NCBI GenBank assembly: GCA_900466875.1
Contig: UBNQ01000003.1
Coordinates: forward strand, 1 to 61,969
Direction of reading: 5' to 3'
Source of the DNA: Hyphomicrobiales bacterium
GTDB taxonomy: Bacteria > Pseudomonadota > Alphaproteobacteria > Rhizobiales > Rhizobiaceae
Length of the DNA stretch: 61,969 bases
In this document: positions 18,158 to 26,721 of the stretch, piece after piece
Layout: each line of letters starts with the position of its first letter
Position numbering within the stretch: position 1 is the stretch's first letter
Notes under the pieces: model-generated
Told to the model about the DNA's origin: nothing
Database searches by the model: none
Seen by the model: only the letters and a program-made list of their open reading frames with translations
Translations under genes and position numbers: made by a program

Positions 18158-19951
18158 ATGTTGATCACCCGCCGCCGTGCCTTGTTGATGGGCACAAGCC
18201 TTTTGGCTCTTCCATTTGCATCCTCCGCTCAGAGCCTGCCGGAGCAACCAATGCATGTCGCACGGGACGTTCCAATCCGGATGGATGACGGCCTGGATCT
18301 TCGGGCAGATGTATTCCGGCCCGTCCAGGCTGGCCGATACCCGGTGATCATGACTATGGGGCCTTACGGAAAAGACCTGCACTGGGCTGATTATCTTCCC
18401 GACAGTTATCGCTTGATGATGGCGCACCACGCAGCCGAACTGACCGGCCACGGAAAATCGTCCGGTAACCACCTGAACTGGGAAACTGTCGACCCTGAGC
18501 GCTGGGTGCCTGACAATTACGTCGTGGTGCGAATTGACAGCAGAGGCTCAGGCAAGAGCCCGGGCGTGATTGATAGTTTCTCACCTCGGGAAACCAGGGA
18601 TTTCAGCACGGCCATAGAATGGGCAGGGCAGCAGCCGTGGAGTAACGGCAAAGTGGGCTTGCTGGGAATAAGCTATTATGCGGTGAACCAGTGGCAGGTC
18701 GCCGCGATGAAGCCCAGCTATCTGGCAGCGATCATTCCTTGGGAAGGCGCCGTAGATTATTATCGAGACATAACCCGCCATGGCGGAATCCAGTCAAATG
18801 TATTTCCCACCATTTGGTCTGAAAAACAGATTTTTCCTGTTCAGTACGGCTACACATCGACATCGTTACGCAACAGACGTGACGGCAGCGCCCCGAACGG
18901 GCCTGTTACACTTTCCCATGATCGACTTGCCAACAATCGCGTCGATCTGACGGCAACGGTCAGGAAGCATCGCCTCATTGATTCTTACTTCTCCGAAAGA
19001 ACACCTGATTTGTCGCAAATCGAAGTTCCCGTCCTTTCCTGCGGCAACTGGGGTGGCCTGGGCTTGCACTTGCGTGGCAACATAGAGGGCTACATTGGCG
19101 CAGGATCGAAACGCAAATGGCTGGAAGTCCATACCGGCGAGCATTTCGAGGAATTCTATCTTGATCGAGGACTTGCACTCCAGAAGCGGTTCTTCGATCG
19201 CTACCTAAAAGATCTGGATAACGGATGGGAGCGCGAACAACCGCCGATCCACCTCAGCATTCGCCAGCCGAATGCCCCCGCTATCATCAGAGCCGAAACC
19301 GATTGGCCCCTGGCCCGGACGCAATGGACCAAGCTGCATCTCGATGCCGGACAAAACAAACTGGCGGCGGAAGTGCCCGCCCCGCAAACGGTCTCTTTTG
19401 TTGCCAAGAAAACCGAGGTCACCTTCACTACGGACGCGATGCAGCAGTCAACCGAGATCACCGGACCTATCGCGCTGCGGCTTTGGGTATCGTCCTCCAC
19501 GGCAGACGCTGATCTTTTCGCAACGGTTCGCGCCTTCGCAACCGATGGCCAGGAAGTGACGTTCGCAGGCGCGAATGAGCCTGCCGTTCCAATCACGCAA
19601 GGATGGTTACGGGCATCTCACCGCGCACTCGACCCCAAGCGTTCAAAACCGTATCGGCCCTGGCATTCGCATAGCGCCATTGCCCCCCTCACACCCGGTG
19701 AGCCAGTGGCGCTGGATATCGAGCTCTGGCCGACGAGCATTATTCTTCCGGCAGGCTTTAGCCTCGAACTGCGAATTTCGGGCCATGACTTCCAGCGCGC
19801 TTCCGGCAATGGAACGCTCAGGGGCTCCGGACCATTTCTTCATACGGACCCTGTTGATAGAGACGCTGCTTACTTCGAGGGTGAAACCACGTTGCTCACT
19901 GGCGGAGATTTCAACGCACACCTTCTTCTGCCGTTCATTCCTGCGGAATAG
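18158..19951 (+). CDS. secreted CocE/NonD family hydrolase (X-Pro dipeptidyl-peptidase S15 fold)
   Basis: The 597-residue enzyme starts with an Arg-rich export signal (I-T-R-R-R-A-L-L-M-G-T-S, cleavage near A-S-S-A-Q), possibly Tat. An alpha/beta hydrolase domain with M-D-D-G-L-D-L-R-A-D-V-F-R-P carries a nucleophile elbow G-I-S-Y-Y-A (Ser about 172) and a late H-T-G-E-H-F that may hold the catalytic His. It ends in a jelly-roll C-terminal domain (residues about 400-590), as in cocaine esterase and glutaryl-7-ACA acylase. The elbow has Tyr-Ala where most relatives have Tyr-x-Gly. It hydrolyses an ester or amide of unknown identity in the periplasm. It is controlled by the divergent TetR. Codon usage suggests acquisition. 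Confidence 0.85.
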   Translation: MLITRRRALLMGTSLLALPFASSAQSLPEQPMHVARDVPIRMDDGLDLRADVFRPVQAGRYPVIMTMGPYGKDLHWADYLPDSYRLMMAHHAAELTGHGKSSGNHLNWETVDPERWVPDNYVVVRIDSRGSGKSPGVIDSFSPRETRDFSTAIEWAGQQPWSNGKVGLLGISYYAVNQWQVAAMKPSYLAAIIPWEGAVDYYRDITRHGGIQSNVFPTIWSEKQIFPVQYGYTSTSLRNRRDGSAPNGPVTLSHDRLANNRVDLTATVRKHRLIDSYFSERTPDLSQIEVPVLSCGNWGGLGLHLRGNIEGYIGAGSKRKWLEVHTGEHFEEFYLDRGLALQKRFFDRYLKDLDNGWEREQPPIHLSIRQPNAPAIIRAETDWPLARTQWTKLHLDAGQNKLAAEVPAPQTVSFVAKKTEVTFTTDAMQQSTEITGPIALRLWVSSSTADADLFATVRAFATDGQEVTFAGANEPAVPITQGWLRASHRALDPKRSKPYRPWHSHSAIAPLTPGEPVALDIELWPTSIILPAGFSLELRISGHDFQRASGNGTLRGSGPFLHTDPVDRDAAYFEGETTLLTGGDFNAHLLLPFIPAE

Positions 19952-20261
19952 CAATGAATCGACGATGTCGGGAATGTCACTGGCTTAGTCAGCCATTGAC
20001 ATTCATCGCGTTTTGCACCACATGCGGGTCATGCTTTCACCTTCCGGCCGCCGCGTGAGTTGGCCCTGCGACAAAAATCGATCGCGAAGAAGGAACAAGG
20101 CGCACAGATAGATCGCCCTGACACTCAGGGTTCAAGCGCTGGGAAGCAATTTCCAACACACAAGTTCCCAAATCACGCGGGGTTCTTGACGCCAGAAACA
20201 GCCCACATGGCATGGTGCCATGCAGGCATGTCGTTTTTTGGCGCCCCGAAAGGTATTCGCT
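19952..20261. other. 310-bp gap upstream of the RNA helicase gene
   Basis: No gene is supported here. The stretch presumably holds the promoter and a long leader for the helicase gene, as is common for DEAD-box genes that are cold-regulated. I see no clear operator or riboswitch. Confidence 0.4.
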
Positions 20262-22043
20262 TTGACGAATTTTGAATCTCTTGGTGTCTCCAAGCAGATC
20301 GTCGCCACGCTGACCGCGCTTGGCATTGAAACCCCGACGCCGATCCAGGCGCAGGCTATCCCTCTTCTTCTCGAAGGCCGCGACCTGATCGGCCTTGCCC
20401 AGACCGGCACCGGCAAGACCGCCGCATTTGGTCTGCCGCTCATCGAGCGTCTGCTTGCCGATGGCACGCGTCCCGATAACCGCACCACCCGTTCGCTCAT
20501 CCTTGCGCCGACGCGCGAACTGGTCAACCAGATCGCCGCCAGCCTGAAGGGTTTCGCAAAGGGCCGGCCGCTGAAGATCAATCTCGTTGTCGGCGGCGTC
20601 TCGATCAACAAGCAGCAGCTGCAGCTGGAAAAGGGCACCGACATTCTGGTCGCCACGCCCGGCCGCCTGCTTGACCTCGTTGCCCGCCGCGCCATCGGCC
20701 TGACCACGGTTCGCTTCCTCGTTCTCGACGAAGCCGACCAGATGCTCGACCTCGGCTTCGTGCATGACCTGCGCAAGATTTCGAAAATGGTGCCGAAGAA
20801 GCGCCAGACGATGCTGTTTTCGGCCACCATGCCGAAAGCGATCGCCGATCTGGCAGCCGACTTCCTGACCGATCCGGTCAAGGTTGAAGTGACGCCTCCG
20901 GGCAAGGCTGCCGACAAGGTGGAACAGTATGTCCACTTCGTCGCCGGCAAGGGCGACAAGACCGAGCTTCTGCGCAAGTCGCTGCTCGAAAACCCCGATG
21001 GCCGTTCCATCGTCTTCATGCGCACCAAGCACACCGCCGAGAAGCTGATGAAGCATCTCGACAATATCGGTTTCTCGGTCGCCTCGATCCACGGCAACAA
21101 GAGCCAGGGCCAGCGCGAGCGTGCGCTCAAGGGCTTCCGTGACGGCGAGATCAAGACGCTGATCGCCACCGACGTCGCAGCCCGCGGCATCGACATCCCG
21201 GCCGTCAGCCACGTTTATAACTACGACCTGCCGGAAGTGCCGGACGCCTACGTTCACCGTATCGGCCGCACCGCGCGTGCCGGTCGCGACGGTATCGCGA
21301 TTGCGTTTTGCGCCACCGATGAAACCATGCTGCTGCGCGATATCGAAAAGCTCATGGGCATCGAGATCAAGACCGCATCCGGCGAGCGCCCGGAAGCCAT
21401 GAACCGCCCGGTTCGCGGCAACGGCAACAATAACAATCGCGGTGGCAACAAGGCCCGCGGCGGCAATGCCGGCGGTCGCGGCAACGGCGGCGGCAACGGT
21501 TCGGGCGAAGCGCGCCCGCGTCGCGAACGCCCTGCCCGCAAGCCTTTCTTTGCCGCTGAAGGTGCCGAAGGTGCTTCGGAAGAGCGCGGCGAACGCCGCG
21601 GCGGCGCCAATAACCGCCCGCAGCGTGACAACCGTCGCAACGAGGAATTCCGCGGCCAGCGCCGCAACGAGGAAGCTCCGCGTTCCGAAGGCGACAACGA
21701 TCTGGCGGCAACCTCGGACTTCCGTGGCAGCCGCGCCAAGCAGGCCCCGCGCAACGGCGAAAACCGCAATGGCGGCCGTCCCCAGGGTCAGGGCCAGCGC
21801 CCGGCCAAGCCGGCCTCTTCCGGCAACCGCGATCACGCGGCCCACGGCGCCCATGAAGCCGGCAAGCAGCGCCAGCAGCATCAGGGCGGTGCAGCAGACG
21901 CTTCGCAGGCCCCTGCAAAGAACGGCGGCAACCGCCACGCTCCGCAGGGCGAAGGCCGCGGCCCCGTCCGCTTCGGCAATCCGGGCCGCAGCGATGAGCA
22001 GCGCGGCTCCGGTCTCCAGGGCCGCAAGCGCCGTCCTGCATAA
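20262..22043 (+). CDS. DEAD-box ATP-dependent RNA helicase (RhlE-like) with a long basic tail
   Basis: The 593-residue protein has all DEAD-box motifs in order: the Q motif (G-I-E-T-P-T-P-I-Q), motif I A-Q-T-G-T-G-K-T, Ia P-T-R-E-L, II D-E-A-D, III S-A-T, and VI H-R-I-G-R-T-A-R-A-G. The helicase core ends near residue 370. The remaining 220 residues are low-complexity, rich in Arg, Gly, Asn and Gln, and probably bind RNA. It unwinds RNA duplexes in ribosome assembly or mRNA decay. I use the TTG at 20262 (L-T-N-F-E-S-L-G-V), which has GAAAGGT upstream and matches the family start; an ATG at 20220 adds 14 residues. An intrinsic terminator follows the stop. Confidence 0.88.
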   Translation: MTNFESLGVSKQIVATLTALGIETPTPIQAQAIPLLLEGRDLIGLAQTGTGKTAAFGLPLIERLLADGTRPDNRTTRSLILAPTRELVNQIAASLKGFAKGRPLKINLVVGGVSINKQQLQLEKGTDILVATPGRLLDLVARRAIGLTTVRFLVLDEADQMLDLGFVHDLRKISKMVPKKRQTMLFSATMPKAIADLAADFLTDPVKVEVTPPGKAADKVEQYVHFVAGKGDKTELLRKSLLENPDGRSIVFMRTKHTAEKLMKHLDNIGFSVASIHGNKSQGQRERALKGFRDGEIKTLIATDVAARGIDIPAVSHVYNYDLPEVPDAYVHRIGRTARAGRDGIAIAFCATDETMLLRDIEKLMGIEIKTASGERPEAMNRPVRGNGNNNNRGGNKARGGNAGGRGNGGGNGSGEARPRRERPARKPFFAAEGAEGASEERGERRGGANNRPQRDNRRNEEFRGQRRNEEAPRSEGDNDLAATSDFRGSRAKQAPRNGENRNGGRPQGQGQRPAKPASSGNRDHAAHGAHEAGKQRQQHQGGAADASQAPAKNGGNRHAPQGEGRGPVRFGNPGRSDEQRGSGLQGRKRRPA

Positions 22044-22062
22044 GCACTGCGATCAATGAATT

Positions 22063-22095
22063 AAAAACGGCCGGGCTCACCCCCGGCCGTTTTGC
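22063..22095. terminator. Rho-independent terminator after the helicase gene
   Basis: ACGGCCGGG (22067-22075) pairs with CCCGGCCGT (22082-22090), flanked by AAAA before and TTTTGCTTTT after. It lies between convergent genes, so it can act in both directions. Confidence 0.8.
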
Positions 22096-22112
22096 TTTTG
22101 GAGGGCGGGTCC

Positions 22113-23000
22113 CTATCGGCCACCCACCCTCGCCTTCCGGTTCACCATATAGACCCCCACCACCACGATCACCGTTCCGACGATCATCGGCAACGTCAGC
22201 GGTTCGCCGAACAGCACCGCCGCCTCGATCGCAACCATCGGCGGCATGAGATAGATCAGCGAAGCCGCGCGCGAAACCTGGCCGCGCTGGATGAGATGGA
22301 GAAGCAGGAACACGGCCCCCATCGAAATACCGATCACCGACCAGGCCATGGAGGCGACAGCCGTAAAGGTCCAGTCGAAGCGCATCTCCTCGGTCAGCAT
22401 TGCGATCGGCAGCGTGACGAGGAAGGCGCCGACAAATTGCAGCACCGCCGTCGTCCACAGGTCGCCGTTCTGCAGGTAGCGTTTCTGGTACAGGGTGCCG
22501 TAGGTCACCGACGTCATCGCGACGAGATTGATGAGCAGCGGGATGCCCAGCCCCGTCAGTCCGGCCGCGAGACTGTCGAAAAGCTGCGGCGAGATGGCGA
22601 TGAGGATGCCGGCGAACCCGAGTGCCAGGCCGATGCGCTGCCGTTTCGCCAGCCGCTCGCCGATGAAGAAGGGCGCCGCCATCGCCGTCAGCAGAGGCTG
22701 CAGCCCGGCGATGATGCCCGAAAGTCCTGATGGCACGCCCTGCCCGATCGCATACCACACTCCGGCCAAATAAAGCCCGTGCAGAAACACACCCGACAGG
22801 ATGGCACGGCCGAACCCGATCGGGCTGGCCGGCCATTTCGCCCGGATCAGCAGACAGATGCCGGCGAAGGCACACGCGGCAAGAGCATGGCGCGCCGCCA
22901 GAAAGGTGATCGGATCGGCATGCATGGCCGCATATTTGGCAACGATCCAGCCTGTGGACCACAAAAACGCGAATATTGCAGGCGCAAGGCGGTCAAGCAT
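22113..23000 (-). CDS. EamA (DMT) family transporter
   Basis: The 295-residue protein has ten hydrophobic segments arranged as two EamA repeats (first from F-A-F-L-W-S-T-G-W-I-V-A-K, second from G-T-L-Y-Q-K-R-Y-L). Family members in the inner membrane export small metabolites, often amino acids or their derivatives; substrate is not predictable here. It ends in a basic tail (N-R-K-A-R-V-G-G-R) on the cytoplasmic side. It is monocistronic on the minus strand, convergent with the helicase gene. Confidence 0.85.
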   Translation of the reverse strand: MLDRLAPAIFAFLWSTGWIVAKYAAMHADPITFLAARHALAACAFAGICLLIRAKWPASPIGFGRAILSGVFLHGLYLAGVWYAIGQGVPSGLSGIIAGLQPLLTAMAAPFFIGERLAKRQRIGLALGFAGILIAISPQLFDSLAAGLTGLGIPLLINLVAMTSVTYGTLYQKRYLQNGDLWTTAVLQFVGAFLVTLPIAMLTEEMRFDWTFTAVASMAWSVIGISMGAVFLLLHLIQRGQVSRAASLIYLMPPMVAIEAAVLFGEPLTLPMIVGTVIVVVGVYMVNRKARVGGR

Positions 23001-23309
23001 AGGACAGTTCCGTTAAGAGAGGTCCTCCCCAATAGGCATGGAGCAATTTTCCGTCAAAGCAGAAAATCTGACGACAATCGTCAATGCCGCTGATCATCCT
23101 TTGAGCACTTGGCGTTTTAACAGGCAAAGCATTGATTTAACGACTGTAAGTAAAACCCTGCCGCCCCATCGAATACCAGCCGATCCCGCCCACTTCCCCC
23201 TCTTCTCCATAGCCAGGTCGAGCTTTGATTTTATCTTCGGCAACTGTGCATGGTTCTTGCATTGCCTCTTGCGTTGTATTCTTATGGCCAAAAAAAGGGG
23301 AACGCTTCT
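23001..23309. other. 309-bp gap between EamA and the ATP-grasp operon
   Basis: The stretch is more AT-rich than the flanking genes and has no supported gene. It should hold both the minus-strand EamA promoter and the promoter of the three-gene operon to the right. I see no clear palindrome. Confidence 0.4.
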
Positions 23310-24719
23310 TTGGCATTTGATGAAATGTTAACTGCGGAGAACCTTCCGCGCCCACCATACAAAAACTACCAAGAGTGGTACGCGGCACAGGACACCGCAC
23401 ATCTGATCCGCAAGACCCAGGATGCGGAAAACATCTTTCGCAGGACCGGCATCACGTTTGCGGTTTATGGCCACGCAGACAGTTCCGAAAAGCTTATCCC
23501 CTTCGACATCATCCCGCGCATCATCTCCGCTCGCGAATGGCGCAAGCTGGCGCAGGGCATCGAACAGCGTGTCCTGGCGCTCAATGCCTTTCTCGACGAC
23601 ATCTACCACAAGCAGGAAATCATCAAGGCAGGCCGCATCCCGCGCGAACTGATCGAGAAGAACGTCGCCTTTCTGCCAGAGATGATCGGCTTCAAGCCGC
23701 CGGGTGGCGTCTATACCCATATCGTCGGCACCGACATCGTGCGCACAGGCGAGGACCAGTTCTACGTTCTGGAAGACAATGCCCGCACGCCCTCCGGCGT
23801 CTCCTACATGCTGGAGAATCGCGAGACGATGATGCAGATGTTCCCCGAACTGTTCACTTTGAACAAGGTGCAGCGGGTGGAGGATTATCCCCGGCTGCTG
23901 CGCCAGTCGCTCGCAGCCGTCGCCCCGCCCGGAGCCAAGGGCAAGCCGCGCGTCGCGGTGCTCACCCCCGGCATCTACAATTCCGCCTATTACGAACATT
24001 CCTTCCTCGCCGACCAGATGGGCGTCGAGCTGGTGGAAGGCTCCGATCTGCGCGTCCTCGACGGCCGCGTGCAGATGCGCACCACCCGCGGCTACGAAGC
24101 GATCGACGTGCTCTACCGCCGTGTCGACGACGACTTTCTCGATCCCCTCACCTTCCGCCCCGATTCGGCACTGGGCATTCCCGGCATCATGGATGTCTAC
24201 CGCGCCGGCAATATCACGATCGCCAATGCACCGGGCACCGGCATCTGCGACGACAAGGCGATCTATTCCTACATGCCGGAGATCGTCGAATTCTATACCG
24301 GCCGCAAGGCGCTGCTGGAAAACGTGCCGACCTGGCGCTGTTCCGAGCCGGCAAGTCTCAAATACGTGCTGGAAAACATCGCCGATCTCGTCATCAAGGA
24401 AGTCCACGGGTCCGGCGGTTACGGCATGCTGGTCGGACCGACGGCAACGAAGAAGGAGCGTTCGGACTTTGCCGAAAAGCTGAGCGCTCGTCCTTCCAAC
24501 TACATCGCCCAGCCGACCCTGGCGCTCTCCACCGTGCCGATCTTCGTCAACAAGGGCGTCGCCCCCAGGCATGTCGACCTGCGCCCCTATGTGCTCGTTT
24601 CCGACAAGGTGAAGATCATCCCCGGCGGCTTGACCCGCGTGGCGCTGAAACAGGGCTCGCTGGTGGTCAATTCCAGTCAGGGCGGCGGCACCAAGGACAC
24701 CTGGGTTCTGGAAGATTGA
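23310..24719 (+). CDS. circularly permuted type-2 ATP-grasp protein
   Basis: The 469-residue product belongs to the circularly permuted ATP-grasp family (COG2308, formerly DUF404/DUF407). Characteristic stretches include R-P-P-Y-K-N-Y-Q-E-W-Y near the start, F-Y-V-L-E-D-N-A-R-T-P-S-G-V-S-Y near residue 155, L-T-P-G-I-Y-N-S-A-Y-Y-E-H and V-I-K-E-V-H-G-S-G-G-Y-G-M. ATP-grasp enzymes make amide bonds through acyl phosphates, so a peptide or amide ligase role is predicted from family analysis but is not proven. TTG at 23310 (L-A-F-D-E-M) matches relatives and has a GGGGAA upstream; an ATG at 23250 adds 20 residues. It is followed by the alpha-E and transglutaminase genes, the usual partners. Confidence 0.85.
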   Translation: MAFDEMLTAENLPRPPYKNYQEWYAAQDTAHLIRKTQDAENIFRRTGITFAVYGHADSSEKLIPFDIIPRIISAREWRKLAQGIEQRVLALNAFLDDIYHKQEIIKAGRIPRELIEKNVAFLPEMIGFKPPGGVYTHIVGTDIVRTGEDQFYVLEDNARTPSGVSYMLENRETMMQMFPELFTLNKVQRVEDYPRLLRQSLAAVAPPGAKGKPRVAVLTPGIYNSAYYEHSFLADQMGVELVEGSDLRVLDGRVQMRTTRGYEAIDVLYRRVDDDFLDPLTFRPDSALGIPGIMDVYRAGNITIANAPGTGICDDKAIYSYMPEIVEFYTGRKALLENVPTWRCSEPASLKYVLENIADLVIKEVHGSGGYGMLVGPTATKKERSDFAEKLSARPSNYIAQPTLALSTVPIFVNKGVAPRHVDLRPYVLVSDKVKIIPGGLTRVALKQGSLVVNSSQGGGTKDTWVLED

Positions 24720-24731
24720 GGGCGTAAGAGA

Positions 24732-25676
24732 ATGCTGGGAAGAACTGCAAACGGCCTCTACTGGATGTTCCGTTACATCGAGCGCGCCGAAAACATCGCC
24801 CGTCTCGTCGATGCCGGCCTGCGCGTGTCGCTGACCCGCGCCGGCTCCTCCGATGAGGACTGGCACGGCGTGCTGGAAAGTGCGGGCGTGCGCGAAGCCT
24901 ATTCCGAGGTCCACGACAAGATGACCGCCGCCGACGCGGTGGACTATCTGCTGCGTGACCGAACCAACCTGTCGAGCGTCATGTCCTGCATCGAGGCGGG
25001 CCGAAACAATGCCCGCATGGTGAGGACCGCGCTCACCCGCGAGACATGGGAAGCGACCAACGAGGCCTGGATAGACCTGAAGGCCCGTATGTCACGCAAG
25101 CTGAAGGCCGCCGACCTGCCCGAACTGATCGGCGTGATCAAGCACCAATGCGGCCTCATCCGCGGCGCATTCCACGGCTCGATGCTCCGAAACGAGATCT
25201 ACAATTTCGCCCGCATCGGCACGTTCATCGAAAGGGCGGACAACACCGCCCGCATTCTCGACGTCAAATATTACGTCCTGCTGCCATCGGTCAGCCAGGT
25301 CGGTTCGGCGCTCGACAATTTCCAGTGGGAATCGATCCTGCGTTCGGTCTCGGCCCACCGCTCCTATGGCTGGGTCTATGACGGCGAATACCAGGCGGCC
25401 AACATTGCCGACATGCTGATCCTGCAGGTTCAGATGCCGCGCTCGCTTGCCTATTGCTACGAGAAGATCGTCAGCAACCTGCGTTATCTCGCGGAGGATT
25501 ACGGGGGCGAACGGTTGACGGCGCATGACACCGCCGATGCGATCCGCACCATGCTCAAGCGTGGAGCCGTCAGCGAGATCATGGATCAGGGCCTGCACGA
25601 ATTCCTCGAAGATTTCGTCTACCGCAACAACCAGCTCAGCGCCGAGATTTCCGACGGCTACCGTTTTTACCAGTAA
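24732..25676 (+). CDS. alpha-E domain protein (DUF403)
   Basis: The 314-residue, mostly helical soluble protein belongs to the alpha-E family (COG2307), seen from the N-terminal M-L-G-R-T-A-N-G-L-Y-W-M-F-R-Y-I-E-R-A-E and the later F-I-E-R-A-D-N-T-A-R-I-L-D repeat of the same E-R-A-[ED]-N-x-A-R motif. Its biochemical role is unknown. It is nearly always encoded beside the circularly permuted ATP-grasp protein, here only 12 bp downstream, and probably works in the same complex or pathway. GAGGG 9 bases upstream supports the ATG at 24732. Confidence 0.87.
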   Translation: MLGRTANGLYWMFRYIERAENIARLVDAGLRVSLTRAGSSDEDWHGVLESAGVREAYSEVHDKMTAADAVDYLLRDRTNLSSVMSCIEAGRNNARMVRTALTRETWEATNEAWIDLKARMSRKLKAADLPELIGVIKHQCGLIRGAFHGSMLRNEIYNFARIGTFIERADNTARILDVKYYVLLPSVSQVGSALDNFQWESILRSVSAHRSYGWVYDGEYQAANIADMLILQVQMPRSLAYCYEKIVSNLRYLAEDYGGERLTAHDTADAIRTMLKRGAVSEIMDQGLHEFLEDFVYRNNQLSAEISDGYRFYQ

Positions 25677-25710
25677 TCAGCCCGACCCACGCCACCTGAA
25701 GGACCACCCC

Positions 25711-26553
25711 ATGCGGCTGAAGATTTCGCACACGACCGAATATCTCTATGACGAACCCGTCCCCTATTCGCTGCAGCGCCTGCGGCTGACGCCGATCAGC
25801 GGCCCGACGCAAAAGGTGCTGAACTGGGCCGTGACGGTCGACGGCGCCAAGATCGAGACGGGCTATTTCGACCAGTACGGCAACCGTGTCGACCTGGTCT
25901 CCGCCGAAGGTACCGAACACACGATCCGCATTACCGCGACGGGTGAAGCAGAAAGCAGCGACAGGGCGGGCGTCTTCGGCCCGCATCTCGGCTGCACCCC
26001 GCTCTGGCTCTATCTGCGCGACACCGCCAGAACAAAGCCTGGCAAGCTCTTGAGGGAACTGGCGAAAGGCGTCAAGGGCGACAGCGAACTCGCCCAGATG
26101 CATGCGCTGATGGACACGATCCACGAAGCGGTCGCCTATGATCCCGGCACAACCACGACCGAGACCACGGCGGAAGAGGCGCTGGCGGCAAGGACCGGCG
26201 TCTGCCAGGACCACGCCCATATCTTCATTGCAGCAGCGCGGCTTTCCGGCGTGCCGTCCCGTTACGTCTCCGGTTATCTGCTGATGGAAGACAGGCCGGA
26301 ACAGGTGGCGACCCATGCCTGGGCGGAGGCGCATATCCCCGGCCTCGGCTGGGTGGGCTTCGACGCCGCCAACAATGTCTGCCCGGACGATCGTTATGTG
26401 CGTATCGCTTCGGGTCTTTGCTACCGCGACTGCGCCCCGGTGTCCGGCATGCGCATCGGCCCCTCCAGTGAAAACCTGAAGGTAAACCTGACGGTGAGCC
26501 CGAGCCAGACACAGTCGCAAGGCCAGGGCCAGCAAAGCCAGACGCAGTCCTGA
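25711..26553 (+). CDS. transglutaminase-like cysteine peptidase-fold protein
   Basis: The 280-residue product starts with the bacterial transglutaminase N-terminal beta domain (M-R-L-K-I-S-H-T-T-E-Y-x-Y). It then carries the core triad region: R-T-G-V-C-Q-D-H-A-H with the catalytic Cys near residue 160, T-H-A-W-A-E with His, and G-F-D-A-A-N-N with Asp. The tail is a run of Gln/Ser/Gly repeats (S-Q-T-Q-S-Q-G-Q-G-Q), probably disordered. It has no signal peptide. A role in making or breaking amide bonds beside the ATP-grasp and alpha-E proteins is predicted. The ATG at 25711 has GAAGGA upstream, 34 bp after the alpha-E stop, consistent with an operon. Confidence 0.88.
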   Translation: MRLKISHTTEYLYDEPVPYSLQRLRLTPISGPTQKVLNWAVTVDGAKIETGYFDQYGNRVDLVSAEGTEHTIRITATGEAESSDRAGVFGPHLGCTPLWLYLRDTARTKPGKLLRELAKGVKGDSELAQMHALMDTIHEAVAYDPGTTTTETTAEEALAARTGVCQDHAHIFIAAARLSGVPSRYVSGYLLMEDRPEQVATHAWAEAHIPGLGWVGFDAANNVCPDDRYVRIASGLCYRDCAPVSGMRIGPSSENLKVNLTVSPSQTQSQGQGQQSQTQS

Positions 26554-26721
26554 TTTTTTGCCTTGGGCAGGTCTGCCGGAAGCCGCCGCCGATTTGCGCA
26601 GGCACGTGCAAAAACAGACCGCGCAGACGCGACACGCCAGGCGAAAGATCCGCGACCTCGTGCAGCGCAAGCCCGGCGCCATCTCCGACTGCGAGAATAA
26701 GGCTTCTGGACCGGGGGGCGC

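Noticed and set aside
20037..21938. Long open frames antisense to the helicase, ATP-grasp, RND, preTA and chemotaxis genes (for example 20037-21938, 23328-24914, 28538-30823, 46177-48291, 49919-51850)
   Set aside because: They lie opposite well-recognised genes with conserved motifs, are rich in Arg/Gly/Asp and show no family features. GC-rich third positions leave few stop codons on the other strand.
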